A stretch of DNA of 64,000 nt, taken from assembly GCA_029706075.1 (NCBI GenBank), contig JAINUG010000086.1, positions 186,001-250,000 of the forward strand, in the 5' to 3' direction. Below are positions 11,025 to 21,930 of the stretch, piece after piece. Position 1 is the stretch's first letter, and each line of letters begins with the position of its first letter. The notes under the pieces were generated by a model, which saw nothing but the letters and a program-made list of their open reading frames with translations, made no database searches and had not been told where the DNA came from. The position numbers and the translations under genes are program-made. Origin of the DNA: Aldrovandia affinis. Its lineage: Eukaryota > Chordata > Actinopteri > Notacanthiformes > Halosauridae.

Positions 11025-11370
11025 ATGTCACAGAGCCAAATAAATAGGTCTTTATCTTTTCATTCAACCCCTTCGAAGGAAGGGGGGAAAGTTGCTCAGT
11101 CTGAGTTTATGGGATTTCTGGAAACACGGGCACAGAAACAACACTTATTTTTTGAGTCTCAGTTTAGTCGCCTGGAGGAAGTTGGGCTCGATGCAGTTAG
11201 AACTGGTCGGGTCTGTCAAGTGAGCTAAAAGGTATTAAAACGAACCTTTTGGGACTTGAAAATAAGGTGCTAAACTAATGTCCCTGTGCTGCTCCAGAGT
11301 CGAATGGATGGAAGCCAAAATGGCGGGGTTGGAAGACTGCAACCGCAGATCAAACATCCGTGCTATCAGT
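11025..11370 (+). pseudogene. L1-like ORF1 remnant
   Basis: The frame starts MSQSQINRSLSFHS and stops after 67 codons. In shifted frames it continues with RVEWMEAKMAGLEDCNRR, then SNIRAISL. This is the conserved end of the L1 ORF1 coiled coil running into its RNA-recognition-like domain (family form: LED.NRR.NIRI.G). ORF1 proteins are RNA-binding chaperones that coat the LINE transcript. The remainder is lost. Confidence 0.75.
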
Positions 11371-12109
11371 CTTAAGGCCTCTACATGCTTCTATGTAACT
11401 TGTCAGACTTCTTCACGGTTCACGCAATGCAAAAATGTTGCAAGCACTCTGCAATTTATACGTCTGCCAAGGCTATGCGCAGCCTATGCAACATGGTGTC
11501 CTTACACTTCTGTACACTAGTAGATGTCAATATATTGAACAAGGTCGATAAAGTTTTCATGAACGCAGGGAAACTCCTGTACCTTCAAACTTCTTTAGCT
11601 AATCTTTCCTGAAGCTGGTTCATTTCAAACCGTGTCAAACAAATTATGCTAGCTATCTATATCGTTAGCTACTAGCTTGATGAACTGTGACCTATGAACT
11701 ATGACTATGAAAGCTCCGCCTCCATTCGCTATCCAACCAATCAATAATGCGCAAAAATGCTAATCCAAGCTGGAAACTCTGTCTCAAAGTACAGATGAAG
11801 AAGGGAGATCCTGCCATGCAGTCCTGTCTCTGAACGCAGTTGCTGTTCTCTATGGATGTTTTCTTTGACCGAGTGAGACTCACTCTCTGCATTGGGGAAC
11901 ATCCCAATTGTTTTAGCTGCTCGTCATCAACCAGTAACTAAATCTCTCAAAAATACAGTTACTGAGCGATTTCACAAATGGCCTCTCTATGTGTAACCCT
12001 TACTTACTTAAATATGTGGCGAATTTAAAATCCCACCGCTCAGGACTACACATTTTACTCAGATAGGCACAAACCGTACAACAGAATTAATGCGATTCTT
12101 GTTTCTAAC

Positions 12110-12220
12110 AGAATTTAAAAATGTGTCACTTCCACCGAAATACAAAATGTATTGACTTCTGATCACGCGCCTGTAGCTTACACTTTTAATTTCACTCCAG
12201 ATAGGAAGAGAACCAAATGC
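12110..12220 (+). pseudogene. L1-like ORF2 endonuclease C-terminal fragment
   Basis: A short piece contains TSDHAPVAYTFNF, matching the SDHAP motif near the end of APE-type endonucleases of LINEs, where the His is catalytic. The start of the domain is missing here. Related N-terminal endonuclease sequence from an L1 is present separately at 32.8-33.8 kb. Confidence 0.7.
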
Positions 12221-12395
12221 ATGATGAGAACCTTTTTTGTTGCATGATGAGAAATGTATTAGTCATGTAACCAAAGGCCTGGAAGAATAATTCTTGTTGC
12301 ATAATTCTTGCTCTGAGTTAACCCCTCACTCCCTTTGGTTGTTTTATATGCAGCAGCACCAAATGATATGCATCTTACTTGAATAAATCCAGATC

Positions 12396-13430
12396 ATGGC
12401 AGTTTATACTATTGAATCACAATTAAAAATGAATATTTGTGACGACAAATTGCGGCGAGTAAAAGTCTTAAAAGCGAGGCAGAAAAAAATATTTAGAAAC
12501 AAAGTGGAGTTCCTTTTGCTCAAAACTAGACAATTATACTATGAAATACAGCGAACAGACGAGCTAATGCTACAGCTTTAGATGATAATGTACTAATGCT
12601 ACAGCTTTAGATGATTTTTAGTCAATTATATCTGCTCCAACTGACTCCAGCAGGTGGCACTAGTAGATGCCCCCTTGTCTTATCTTCGGGAACTGGAGGA
12701 GGCTTTGCATGTAATGAATAAAGGGCGCGTCCCGGGATTGGATTGATTGCCATCAGAACTGTTATCACTGTTATGGAAACAGATTGACCCCCTTGTTTTA
12801 AATTATATTAATTATTCCTTAGAGATAGGCTCATTTCACAGACACCAAAAGTCAGCCTTGATATTCCTTTTATTGAAAAAATGCAAGGACCCTTTAGATT
12901 GTGGTAATTATCGACCATTCATTTTCATGAATTTGGACATTAAATTCTGTCGCCTTGAATCCTGCATTCATTCTCTAATCCATCGCGATTAGACAGGATT
13001 TATCAAATCGAGACATGCTTCAGATAAAATACGTTGTTTGCTGCATGTTCTAGACCAGGTTGATACTCTTCCCTCGCCATCTGCCATCCTGTCACTGGAC
13101 GCAGAAAAAGCCGTTCACAGGGTGGGATGGTATTATATGTTTGCAGTGTTGAGACGATTTGGATTTGGTTCTCCCTTTAACGACATGATACGTACACCAT
13201 ATAAATCCCCAACTGCCTGCCTTTCCACAGGACAAATAATGTCCTCCCTGTTCCCTCTGTCAAGGGGCACAAGATAGGGCTGTCCCTTAAGTCCTGTTAT
13301 TTTTTCCCTCTCACTTGAACCTCTAGCACAGGCAGTCTGACAAAGTGAGTTCATTTCCCTTATGAACTAAGGGCACTAAGCATCATATCTCTGTATGCAG
13401 ATGATGTGCTGTTGTATTTGTCAGCCCTCG
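12396..13430 (+). pseudogene. L1-like ORF2 linker and reverse transcriptase
   Basis: 12396-12580 encodes the linker ending EFLLLKTRQLYYEIQRTDE. After a gap, 12747-13430 gives RT blocks in order over several frames: LIFLLLKKCKDPLDCGNYRP, DQTGFIKSRHASDKIR, LSLDAEKAVHRVGW (the usual FDRV is VHRV), FPLSRGTRQGCPLSP and finally SLYADDVLLYL at about 13388. The catalytic YADD is intact but frameshifts and stops separate the blocks. A 27-bp tandem duplication sits at 12565-12615. Confidence 0.88.
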
Positions 13431-13444
13431 ATTACTTTCTTCCT

Positions 13445-13591
13445 TAAAATTAGTTTTTTTAAAGAATTTGTTTCAGATTTTCTCCCGTTTTCTCCCAATT
13501 TAGTACCCAATTACATCCTCTATTTTGGAATAAAACCCCGATCGCAGCGGCCAGCATCGAACATTGTAACCACTAGACCACCCGGGAGGCC
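13445..13591 (-). mobile_element. tRNA-derived SINE
   Basis: On the minus strand it begins GCCTCCCGGGTGGTCTAGTG, with an A-box-like segment followed by a B-box-like TGTTCGATGC, then a shared body (ATTGGGTACTAAATTGGGAG) and an A-rich end. A 15-base target duplication, GATTACTTTCTTCCT (13430-13444) and the same with one mismatch (13592-13606), proves insertion into the L1. Relatives lie at 33925-33995 and 55816-55883. Confidence 0.9.
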
Positions 13592-13606
13592 GATTACTCT
13601 CTTCCT

Positions 13607-13914
13607 AATGCTCTGCACCTTTCATAAAGTGAATTATCTAAACCATATCGTTTGCAAGATTTACCATTTTCTGGTCTTAAACAGAAGTTTGTCTCTCTGC
13701 GTATGGGCAGTATTATTACTAACAGTCTGCAAATATGGGATAGAGTTTGTAAAAGTTTGAATCTTCCACCCACGCTTCACACATTATCTCCTATTTGGCA
13801 AAATGTATCTCTTCTTACAGGCTCTCGCCCCTTTGTGTGCTCCCAATGGTCGAAATGCAGTATATACTGTATACTTTAAAGCATATTTTTAACAGTGCTG
13901 GTCTACTCTATTTT
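13607..13914 (+). pseudogene. L1-like ORF2 C-terminal region
   Basis: This continues the L1 after the SINE. Its frame near 13652-13879 reads LQIWDRVCKSLNLPPTLH and LSPIWQNVSLLTGSRPF, matching the poorly conserved C-terminal part of fish L1 ORF2. It runs to the hAT insertion at 13923 and resumes at 15379 with LHEQYSIPSSSFFMYLRL, so one sequence was split by the insertion. Confidence 0.75.
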
Positions 13915-14037
13915 CAGGAATTCAGTGGCGGGCCGTGCATTTCACACCTAGGCCTTCAGTAGTGCTCCGTCTGAATCAATCCACCCCTCAATAACTATTT
14001 TATGGCTATAAAAGCCATCTTATTGTTATGTTTTGAG

Positions 14038-14412
14038 TGTCTGTTCGGTTTGTTTTTGCACTTTGTTTATTTATCTTTCTTCAGTCATGTTTCATTCTCG
14101 TTCTGTCATGCACTTCGGGAAATTCTATGTTTCGGTTTTTCCGTCTTCGTTTCTAATCTCGTTTTACTTCCTTCTTACTTTCTAATTACACTTTGTATAT
14201 ATTAGTTAGATGTATATAGGCTAGTACTAACCAACTAATCTACTAACATTAGGGATTTAGATTAAGTTACTAACACTACTAATCACTAATTATCTCACGC
14301 TTCTAACTATCGCTGTCATTCTCTCTCGTCTCTATCGCTGTCATTCTCTCTCATGAAACATGACTGAAGAAAGATAAATAAACAAAGTGCAAAAACAAAC
14401 CGAACAAACACC
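14038..14412. repeat. Internal inverted repeat A of the hAT element
   Basis: 14038-14100 (TTCGGTTTGTTTTTGCACTT...) is repeated inverted at 14344-14412, with arms of about 65 bases and a spacer of about 240 bases. Confidence 0.85.
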
Positions 14413-14795
14413 CGTTGCCGTTGCATCGCAGATAGATAACTCGTGTATGCAGAATAAATCCCTTTACTGAAGAAACAAACCCGGGGCGCTACAGCTGCAA
14501 CACACATAAAAAAGCATCAATAATAATAACCTCATAAAATTGCAATATTATTTAGGAAAATAGCAACATTTTACTCACCAAAAATCCGTATTATTTGTAC
14601 ACAAAATCCATCCTCCTTTCTTTCCTCAAAAAGAGTTCAATTACTCTGTCGTACAGATTATCCATGTGTTTCAGTTCCATCAAGAAGTTCCATCCTTTTC
14701 TATCGCCATCGAAGCTAATGCTGAAAGTCGAGCCTGCCCTGTCGTATTTCTGGCATAAGTTTTAATTCGCTTTAGGGCTGAAAATGTCCGCTCAA

Positions 14796-15320
14796 ATGTC
14801 TGAATCACAGACTGATGTTAATTATATTGTGTCCATGAATACTTATTAAATAATTCCAAATGGTCTGTTCGCTTCCTTTCATAGCTGTTCCCCTGGTTGC
14901 GCTGCATCCAGACGTGTATTTTCATATTAAAGCATTTAACCAATCACATTACATCATAGTCAGACACTCTCTGACTATCCAATCAAAGGGTGTGAATACG
15001 CTGACGTTACCTAGGCCTTCTAGAAGGCCTTCGTGTCCCCAACTCAAAATCTGATTGGTTGAAGCAACAGTTTGATCAACACTTATTTTATGCTACAGGG
15101 CCTGCAGAACGGATTGTGAAGGCCTCCGGGCAGATTTCTTTGACCCTGGCAACAAATGATGGCTGAAATGTGATTGGTTAAATGCTTTAATATGAAAAAA
15201 CACGTCTGGATGCAGCGCAACCAGGGGAACAGCTATGAAAGGAAGCGAACAGACCATTTGGAATTATTTAATAAGTATTCATGGACAAAATATAATTAAC
15301 ATCAGTCTGTGATTCAGATA
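14796..15320. repeat. Internal inverted repeat B of the hAT element
   Basis: 14796-14955 (starting TCTGAATCACAGACTGATG) is repeated inverted at 15168-15320. Arms are about 150 bases with few differences; the spacer is about 210 bases. Confidence 0.88.
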
Positions 15321-15378
15321 TTTTTTAGGCCAGCAGAGAAGGCCTTGCAGGCCCTGACGGCCCACCACTGCAGGAATT

Positions 15379-15900
15379 ACATGAACAATACAGTATACCT
15401 AGTTCCTCTTTCTTTATGTATCTGAGGCTTCATCTAATTTGTATACAGCAAATTGTCAGATCATAACTTGGGACTTGGGACAGGGAGTTTTTCAAGTTTG
15501 CATTTTTTTTTTGTCTTAATGTGGAGACAACGTATCAATTGCAGGACACTCCCTAAATACAGACAGAATCTGCCACAAGTTTCATTTGGAATCGCTAGTG
15601 GAGTGGAGTTGCATAAAAACAATGTGCGAGTTTAAAATGGATCAAGTTGGTGTGCTAAATTTTTGGAGGACTATTTAATTTTTTTGCCAAACAGTAAACC
15701 ATTTTGGCATAGCACCCAGCTTCTTCAACTCCCTGCCCCACACTGATATGATGGGGAGATTTAGCCATCTGACAATTTGCTGTATACAAATGAGACAAAA
15801 CCTCTGTTCGGGGCAGTAGTTAAAGGAGCCTGGAAGTGGACTCCACAAGCATAAAGGGCTGAACAGAGCCTCAGATACATAAAAAAGAGGAAGTCGATAT
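15379..15900. pseudogene. L1 ORF2 C-terminus in tail-to-tail inverted arrangement
   Basis: 15379-15466 continues the plus-strand L1. From about 15895 back to 15764 the minus strand repeats the same region: SSSFF.YLRL, then an extra segment missing from the plus arm, then VYSKLSD. The minus strand goes on to about 15470 with further L1 C-terminal-like sequence. This is a fold-back of two L1 ends, not one colinear copy. Confidence 0.7.
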
Positions 15901-15970
15901 ACCGTATTGTGAACATATTTTAGCTAGAGAGCTAGCTAGTTACATATTGCAGCGAGCATGCGCGGTGAGG

Positions 15971-16443
15971 TGTAACAAGAAGACGACTGAGAGGCAAGCA
16001 GTAAGGAAAATGTGGCTACGTGCATCATGCACTGGAAAGCCCTGATAGCCACTTTATTAAAAAACAACATGGGTGATACTGTGTCCCATACACTGCACGA
16101 CCCCAAATATCGCCTTGGTTTCTTTCTCTTCAACGGGCGCTCCCCGAATGGGTCACCCCAACATGGAATACATCACACCGGGAAGTACAATGAACGCTGA
16201 ACGTGCTCTGCATGGTAGAACAGAGCAACCGCATTATACAGCAAATAGCTATTGGTCGCGGTGGCGACCCTCTTGGTCCCACCAGTTGCACACACACACC
16301 GAACCAAGGGAGCACACACACAACATTATTTACAGGCATGTAACAATAACCAACACTGGGGGAACATTTAAACACAATGTTTCCCCCACAATGCCCTGCA
16401 CACAACACATATTTACAGTAGCGACCACGGCGGATCGCTACAA
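15971..16443 (-). mobile_element. Possible solo LTR, minus strand
   Basis: On the minus strand it starts TGTAGCGATCC and ends CTTGTTACA, with a polyadenylation signal AATAAAGTGG near 16050. The span is about 473 bp, with GC-rich CpG-containing sequence in its first half, as in fish Gypsy LTRs. No matching 5-base duplication is present. Confidence 0.5.
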
Positions 16444-16449
16444 TATATT

Positions 16450-17055
16450 CTTAGGCTAATTTTATACAAAATAGCAGAGCACAACCAATACTTTTTTGAT
16501 GCCATGATGTTGTTGTGGCATGAGAGAGCTAAATAAAAAAAACTCAAAACTAAAGCTAAATCAGAGGCAGAAGAAGACCGCTCATCAAGAAAAACCCAAT
16601 AATCAAATAAAGATTAACCACAGGAGAAGAAAACAACGCATGGAAGATCAGAGTACAAACACATGACTGATGATCAACACATTCTTTCTCAAACTTTTGT
16701 CCTAATCATGGATTCAATTCTACACACACTCACACACTATAAGAAGGAGATCCACAGACCACCAGGCAGACTTCTGCAGGTAAATGTTTCCACTTCTGCA
16801 GGTAAAGGCAGGCACCATTACCAGTGTGATCTGCTTGTCTTGGGCCCTATCACAGTGAGCCAGAGAAAGAGGACAAACTCCCAATTAAACTGCATAACAT
16901 GGGATGATATAACTTTGTTTAATGTTTACATTGCCTTTTTAAAAGGTAAAGAGAGATACTCCACCAGTCTTATCTTCTCAGGCAGGCTACATGTGATAGT
17001 GTCCACTTTTAAATCAGTAAATGATACTCCACGAAGAAATTGAAAAAATGCATAT
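16450..17055. other. Non-coding; no repeat recognised
   Basis: Mixed-composition sequence. A 126-codon open frame at 16663-17043 shows no recognisable domain or codon bias and is not called as a gene. Confidence 0.3.
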
Positions 17056-17059
17056 TGAA

Positions 17060-17322
17060 CTCTGTACTGAATAAAATCCCAAACAAAGGTTGCTGAAACC
17101 AATATGGCAGTAATATTTATTCCATATACAGTGGGTATAATAAGTATTCACCCCCTTTGGCATTTTTCACATTTTATTTTCATATTGATCCCATTAAGAA
17201 AATAAAATGTGAAAAATGCCAAAGGGGGTGAATACTTTATACCCACTGTATATGGAATAAAGACAATATTACTGCCATATTGGTTTCAGCAACCTTTGTT
17301 TGGGATTTTATTCAGTACAGAG
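17060..17322. repeat. Near-perfect 263-bp palindrome with Tc1-like core
   Basis: Arms 17060-17181 and 17198-17322 pair around a 16-base spacer, with only a 5-base and a 2-base indel. The inner part is a Tc1-like terminal repeat (TACAGTGGGTATAATAAG) facing its inverse. The outer about 62 bases on each side, beyond the TA, are also inverted copies. The sequence would fold into a long hairpin. Confidence 0.93.
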
Positions 17323-17329
17323 CAGTGGG

Positions 17330-17680
17330 CATATGGATTTTTTCCATTTCATGCACATGGGCAAATGACATATTCATTGTCTATCTTTCACCTGGACATT
17401 ATCCCTGCTCCAATCTTCTCTCTCCTCATCCTCCTCCACACCTCTCTCGCATGTCACCTGAATCACAGCCATGAGACAGACATGTGCACTAAGATAAGCA
17501 TTGCTCTGTTTGTCAAATTACAACTGTATACAAAACCCTTTTACAAATGGCTTTGAACTTGCAGCTATGATCAAATCTTAAAGCTATTATTTGACATTTC
17601 CAGACAACACCAGGATGCTATGCTATACAAAAAACATTACTTTCAACAGTTTACTTTCTTGAATCTAGCTATGAACAAAT
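17330..17680. other. Non-coding between palindrome and Gypsy element
   Basis: A 115-codon frame begins inside the palindrome (17209-17556). It has no recognisable domain and is probably fortuitous. Confidence 0.3.
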
Positions 17681-17686
17681 ATGGGG

Positions 17687-17730
17687 TGTCATGTATCAGT
17701 GTTATGGTGTTGTTCGCCCTAGTTCCTTAA
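17687..17730 (+). mobile_element. 5' LTR start of Gypsy element 1
   Basis: TGTCATGTATCAGTGTTATGG matches the 3' copy at 22206 with few differences for about 43 bases and then diverges, so the 5' LTR is truncated or rearranged after this point. Confidence 0.7.
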
Positions 17731-18077
17731 GGTGGGGTGTTCCACCCAGTTAGCACTTAGGAAAGATGTCGTCTGGCAAAACAGTATGTATGTTGGTTCA
17801 TTGATCTGCCCAGCTCGGAGTAAACAGCTGCTAACGTTACACCATTGTCCATCTCTTCTGAGTGATGAAGCAGATTTTTTTTATGTTGAATTGTTAGAAG
17901 CCCTGTCACGACAGAGAATGTTGTTTTGGAATTGATATAAACGGACATTGGAAGCTGCCTGCTGAATTTCAATGGTTGGACGCAGCGAGTTGTCAGGACA
18001 AGTAAATGGGCTAGAAGTTACCTGTCAACTGTTCGGGTGATTTAAGCTAGCTATAGTTTTATTCTATTTTGCTGCAA

Positions 18078-18966
18078 TGGCCATGTTTGGACAGATTGAA
18101 GAGTTTTCAGAAGAAAAAAGGAGCTCCTGGCAGAAGTATTCTGAAAGATTGGAATGTTTTTTCGTTGTTAATGATATCAGGGATGATGACAAGAAAACAT
18201 AAGAACATATGAGCAGTGTTGCTAAGCATTTGTGGCCCAGCTACATACTTTAAGATCTCTACTGGCACCATGGTTGTCCACGCAGGTAGCTTATAATGAC
18301 ATTGTTGCCAGTCTGCGCCACCATTACCATCTCCCATTGTGCAACATTTTTACTTTCATGACTGCAAACAGAAACCAGATCAGTCAATTGCAAGCTACAT
18401 AGCAGAGTTAAGGAAGCTCTCTGTGCACTGTGATTTTGGAAATCAGCTTGGGAACATGCTCTGTGATTGTATTGTTTGTGGTGTCCTTGATATAAACCTA
18501 CAGCACCACCTACTGGCTGATCCTAATCTGACTTTTCAAATAGTTGACGAAAAAGCCCTGGTAGCTGAAATGGCATCTGCAAATGCCTGCTTGCTCCACC
18601 CCGACAACACACCCCAGGCAGATGCTTCAACTGATGTTCACCAAAAGGAGCAGCAGCAAAGAAGGGGTAGGAGACCTACAGGAGATTCAGGATGGGTATA
18701 AACCTTGTTTCCGCTGTGGGGGAACCCATACCTCTTCTGATTGCAGATTTAACATTTACTGTAAGAAAAGGGGACACATTGCTCGGGTCTGTATGGCAAA
18801 GTTACATGCAAACGCATCCTTAGCAGCTACAAATGTTGTGGGTGTACAGCTCCAACAAACGGACACCCTTCAGGTGAAAATGGAGGGATCCTACAGTGTG
18901 GTGGGAACTGGCTTACACCACAAGAAAGTACCTTTTTATGCTACAGTCACAGTGAATAATAGGTAA
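18078..18966 (+). pseudogene. Gypsy Gag with zinc knuckles, frameshifted
   Basis: This is the structural polyprotein that packages element RNA. The first frame from ATG 18078 gives MFGQIEEFSEEKRSSW, then YSERLECFFVVNDI, before a stop near 18199. A second frame (18339-18701) carries the capsid-like part with SIASYIAELRKLSVHCDF. A third (to 18966) holds a CCHC knuckle CFRCGGTHTSSDC and a second, CKKRGHIARVC, whose first Cys appears replaced. At least two frameshifts separate the parts. Confidence 0.85.
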
Positions 18967-18971
18967 CTCAA

Positions 18972-19035
18972 AATGGAAGTTGACTCAGGTGCTACCTGTT
19001 CCTTGATCAGCACAGACACTTTTCACAGTCTCTGG
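18972..19035 (+). pseudogene. Gypsy protease motif
   Basis: MEVDSGATCSLISTDTF contains the DSGA form of the aspartic protease active site. The rest of the domain to about 19200 is broken by stops. The enzyme would process the Gag-Pol polyprotein. Confidence 0.75.
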
Positions 19036-19200
19036 CCTAAAGATGCTCCTCAGTTCATCAGTGACATCGCATCCTGAGACAGTGGTCGAGTGCACCATTG
19101 AGAATGTGTGGCAAGTGATCATTGATGTAGAGTACCACGGAGCAAAACACACACTGCCTAACACACACTTACTAACACATAGTGTTAGTAATTCAAGGCC

Positions 19201-19868
19201 ATGGGACGAGCCTGCTTGGACGCGACTGGTTCATTGACTTCACGGGGGTTTACCAGGTTCACCAGCACTCTTTATCAGGTATCCTACAAAGGTGAAGAGC
19301 TAGGAGTTTGCAGGGGCCTTTCGGTGTCGATCGAGGTAGACCAAAGTGTAGCACCCAAGTTTTTTAAGACTTGCCCAGTTCCCTTTGCATTACATACAAA
19401 AGATGAAGCTTTGGACCGCCTGGTAGAACAAGGTGTTTTCATACCTGTGAAGCACTCAAAGTGGGCTACCCTTATTGTGCCAGTAGCAAAAAAGATGGCA
19501 CACTCAGGCTCTGTGGTGACTACCGCTGCACTGTGAACACAGCTGTCAGGTCTGATGTCTACCCTTTGCCCACTGTTAACAAGCTTTTCGCAACACTGGT
19601 TGGAGGAACAGTTTGTACAAAGCTGGATTTAAAGCAAGCATATCAACAGCTTCTTGTGGATGAGAATGCAGCTGAATTACTGACCATAAACAGGCTCCAT
19701 GGATTGTTCCATGCCCTCCGCTTACAGTTCGGAGTATCAACAGCAGTCTCCATTTTCCAGCATTTTATGGACACCTTGCAGACTGGCATTCCTGGAGTAA
19801 AACCTTACCTAGATGACAGGCTTATTGCGGGTCGCACACAGGATGAGCATGATCAGCGCCTAGATTAA
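19201..19868 (+). pseudogene. Gypsy reverse transcriptase
   Basis: Two overlapping frames carry the RT. The first has APKFFKTCPVPFALHTKDEA and LVEQGVFIPVKHSKWAT. The second has LRLCGDYRCTVN, TKLDLKQAYQQLLVD (motif A, catalytic Asp) and PYLDDRLIAG (motif C, LDD, at about 19804). It ends at a stop at 19868. RT order and spacing are normal for Gypsy, but one frameshift splits it near 19490. Confidence 0.88.
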
Positions 19869-19997
19869 GTGCTCTAATGTTTCTCTGAGCCTGGGTTTAG
19901 GCTGCAGAAAGGAAAATGCTCATTCGCAGCTGCAGAAGTGGAATTTCTGGGATTTCGCATAAACAAAGATGGAATCAGACTAACAAATTCGAAAGTA

Positions 19998-20227
19998 TCA
20001 AATCAAATCAAATCAAATTTATTTGTATAGCGCTTTTCACAATTGAATTGTCACAAAACGCTTAACAGAGGGGGAGCCCAGGCCTAGACCCCCACAAAAG
20101 CAAGCCTAAAGGCAACAGTGGTAAGGAAAAACTCCCTTGGTAGGGAGAAAGCTTGGGAGGAACCAGATCCTCTTCTGGTGTGTCCAAAAAAGACCATATC
20201 ATGGTCAGACCATATCATGGTCAGTCC
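19998..20227 (+). repeat. Dispersed fish repeat inserted in Gypsy pol
   Basis: It starts with TCAAA repeats and contains TTATTTGTATAGCGCTTTTC, then a body with GGAAAAACTCCCTTGG, a sequence style recognised from many fish genomes. It is flanked by AAGTA on both sides (19993-19997 and 20228-20232), and the pol coding sequence resumes directly after. It is a non-coding mobile repeat; the exact family is not certain. Confidence 0.85.
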
Positions 20228-20790
20228 AAGTAGCTGCCATACAGAGTGCTCCGACGCAACTGACCTCCAAGCCTTTTTGGGCTTACTGAACATCTACATC
20301 TGTCCTTGAGCCACTGTATCTTTCACTGGATCAGTCAGCATCCTGGAAATGGACCAAAGACCATGAAGCTGCGTATGTCAAAGTGAAGGCGTTACTACAG
20401 ACTAATGATGTTCTGGTACATTATGATGAAAACAAGCTTCTAGCGCTGATGTGCGATGCCTCCCCATATGGACTCGAGGCCCAGTTGAGCTATGTTCAGC
20501 CAGATGGTCAAGAAGCACCTGTGTGCTTTGCTTTGCGAACCTTGACATCGACAAAGAAACTATGCGCAGATTGACAAAGAGACACTCGCCATCGTTTTTG
20601 CTGGTAGAAAATTCCACCAATACTTATTTGGTCAATCATTTCTCATCTACACGGATCACAAGCCACTGCTGGACTTGCTGCATCACTCTAAGCCTATGCC
20701 ACAAGTCTTGTCCCCTCACATGCTGCGACACTTCAACATGGAGTTTGATCCTTTATTTTTCCTAAAAGCACACCAGTATCTTATTTAATG
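20228..20790 (+). pseudogene. Gypsy RT connection and RNase H
   Basis: After the insertion the RT tail resumes. RNase H follows with LMCDASPYGLEAQLSY (first Asp), a frame change, DKETLAIVFAG (Glu) and IYTDHKPLLDLL (third acid). RNase H removes the RNA strand after minus-strand DNA synthesis. Motifs are spread over two frames and it is inactive. Confidence 0.83.
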
Positions 20791-21149
20791 TTTGTGTTGG
20801 AGCTATGTTATCGGCCAGACAAGCAGCTGGCCAGCGCTGATGTCCTCAGCTGTTTGCCTGCCACTCCCTGCTGTTCCAACTGAGATTCCCCTGCCATTTG
20901 AAATATTGTTATTGGAGGCCGTCCCTGATGCACCACTGCATGCTGAGCGGATCGGAGCACTAACTGCAAAAGACCCAGTTTTGTCAAGGGTTTTGTGGTG
21001 TATCTTACATGGTTAGCCTGAGGGGTACAGTGACAAGTGTTTCAGCTCATTCTTCTCACGCCATCATGAAATGTTAGCCTACAGGAACTGTGTGCTGTGG
21101 GGAAACAGGGTCGTGGTCCCAGAACTGGTACGCAAGGAAGTGCTCGCAC

Positions 21150-21930
21150 TGCTACATGATGCATACCCTGTGATCGTCTGCATGAAGGGCCTTGTCCGCA
21201 GTTATGTCTGGTAGCCCAGTTTGGATGCACAAGTGGAGGAAATGGTGATGCTCTACATGCTAGCAATCATGACATGCCCTGCCAAGGAGTGAAAAAGTGG
21301 CCATGACTGCACATATTGCTGGCCCTTTTCATGGTAAGGTCTTCCTCATAGTGGTGGATTCACACTCTAAGTGGTTGGAAGTTGACTTGATGAGCTCCAT
21401 GTCCTCCTCAGCTGTGATAACCACATTGTGCAAGCTCATATCGACTCATGGTCTCCCAGATGTGATTGTCTCAGACAATGGCACCGCATTTACTTCAGCT
21501 GAATTTCAGGAATTCATGCAACAAAATGGCATCAGACACAATACGATTGCTCTATATCAACCCTCATCCAATAGATAAACTGAGCGGATGGTACAGACAA
21601 CTAAGGAGGCTCTAGGTAGAATTGTTCAAGGAGACTGGTCGGCATGGCTTGCCAGGTTCCTTCTTGCCCAGCACACTACCTCTCTGACTTGGTGACCCAG
21701 AAGAGCCCAGCTGAAATGCTGATGGGCTGTTGTCTGGCGGCTGCCCTGGACCAACTGCACCCAGATTTTGGATCTGAGATGCAACAGAAACAAGAAAGAT
21801 CGGCTGCCAAAATTCATGGTACCATGAGGCAATTCCAGCCCCAAGAGTCTGTGTTCATGCAACACTATGGAGCGGGACCAAAATGGGTTACAGGAGAAAT
21901 TGTGGACGTTAGTGGGCCGCTATCCTACTG
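21150..21930 (+). pseudogene. Gypsy integrase
   Basis: 21297-21578 encodes the catalytic core with VVDSHSKWLEV (first Asp) and IVSDNGTAFTSAEF (second Asp). A stop at 21576 directly precedes TERMVQ, which carries the Glu. The downstream part to 21930 is in shifted frames. The upstream zinc-binding region (from about 21050) is poorly preserved. It would insert the cDNA into chromosomes. Confidence 0.83.

Larger units (their letters stand above)
13923..15370. mobile_element. Non-autonomous hAT element
   Basis: It is 1,448 bp, with terminal repeats CAGTGGCGGGCCGT at the left and CGGCCCACCACTG at the right, flanked by the exact 8-base duplication CAGGAATT (13915-13922 and 15371-15378). An 8-base duplication with CAG...CTG ends is the hAT signature. 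No transposase is recognisable. Two internal inverted repeats are unusual and listed separately. Confidence 0.93.
10890..15466 (+). mobile_element. Decayed L1-like LINE, interrupted
   Basis: Remnants of both L1 reading frames lie in order on the plus strand: ORF1 coiled-coil (11025-11370), endonuclease end (12110-12220), linker (12396-12580), reverse transcriptase (12747-13430) and C-terminal region (13607-13914, continuing at 15379). A SINE and a hAT element are inserted with clear target duplications. 11370-12000 does not match L1 order and may be an unrecognised insertion. Many stops and gaps show an old copy. Confidence 0.85.

Noticed and set aside
16073-16459. A 128-codon frame as a host gene
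   Set aside because: It overlaps the probable minus-strand LTR and has no recognisable domain.
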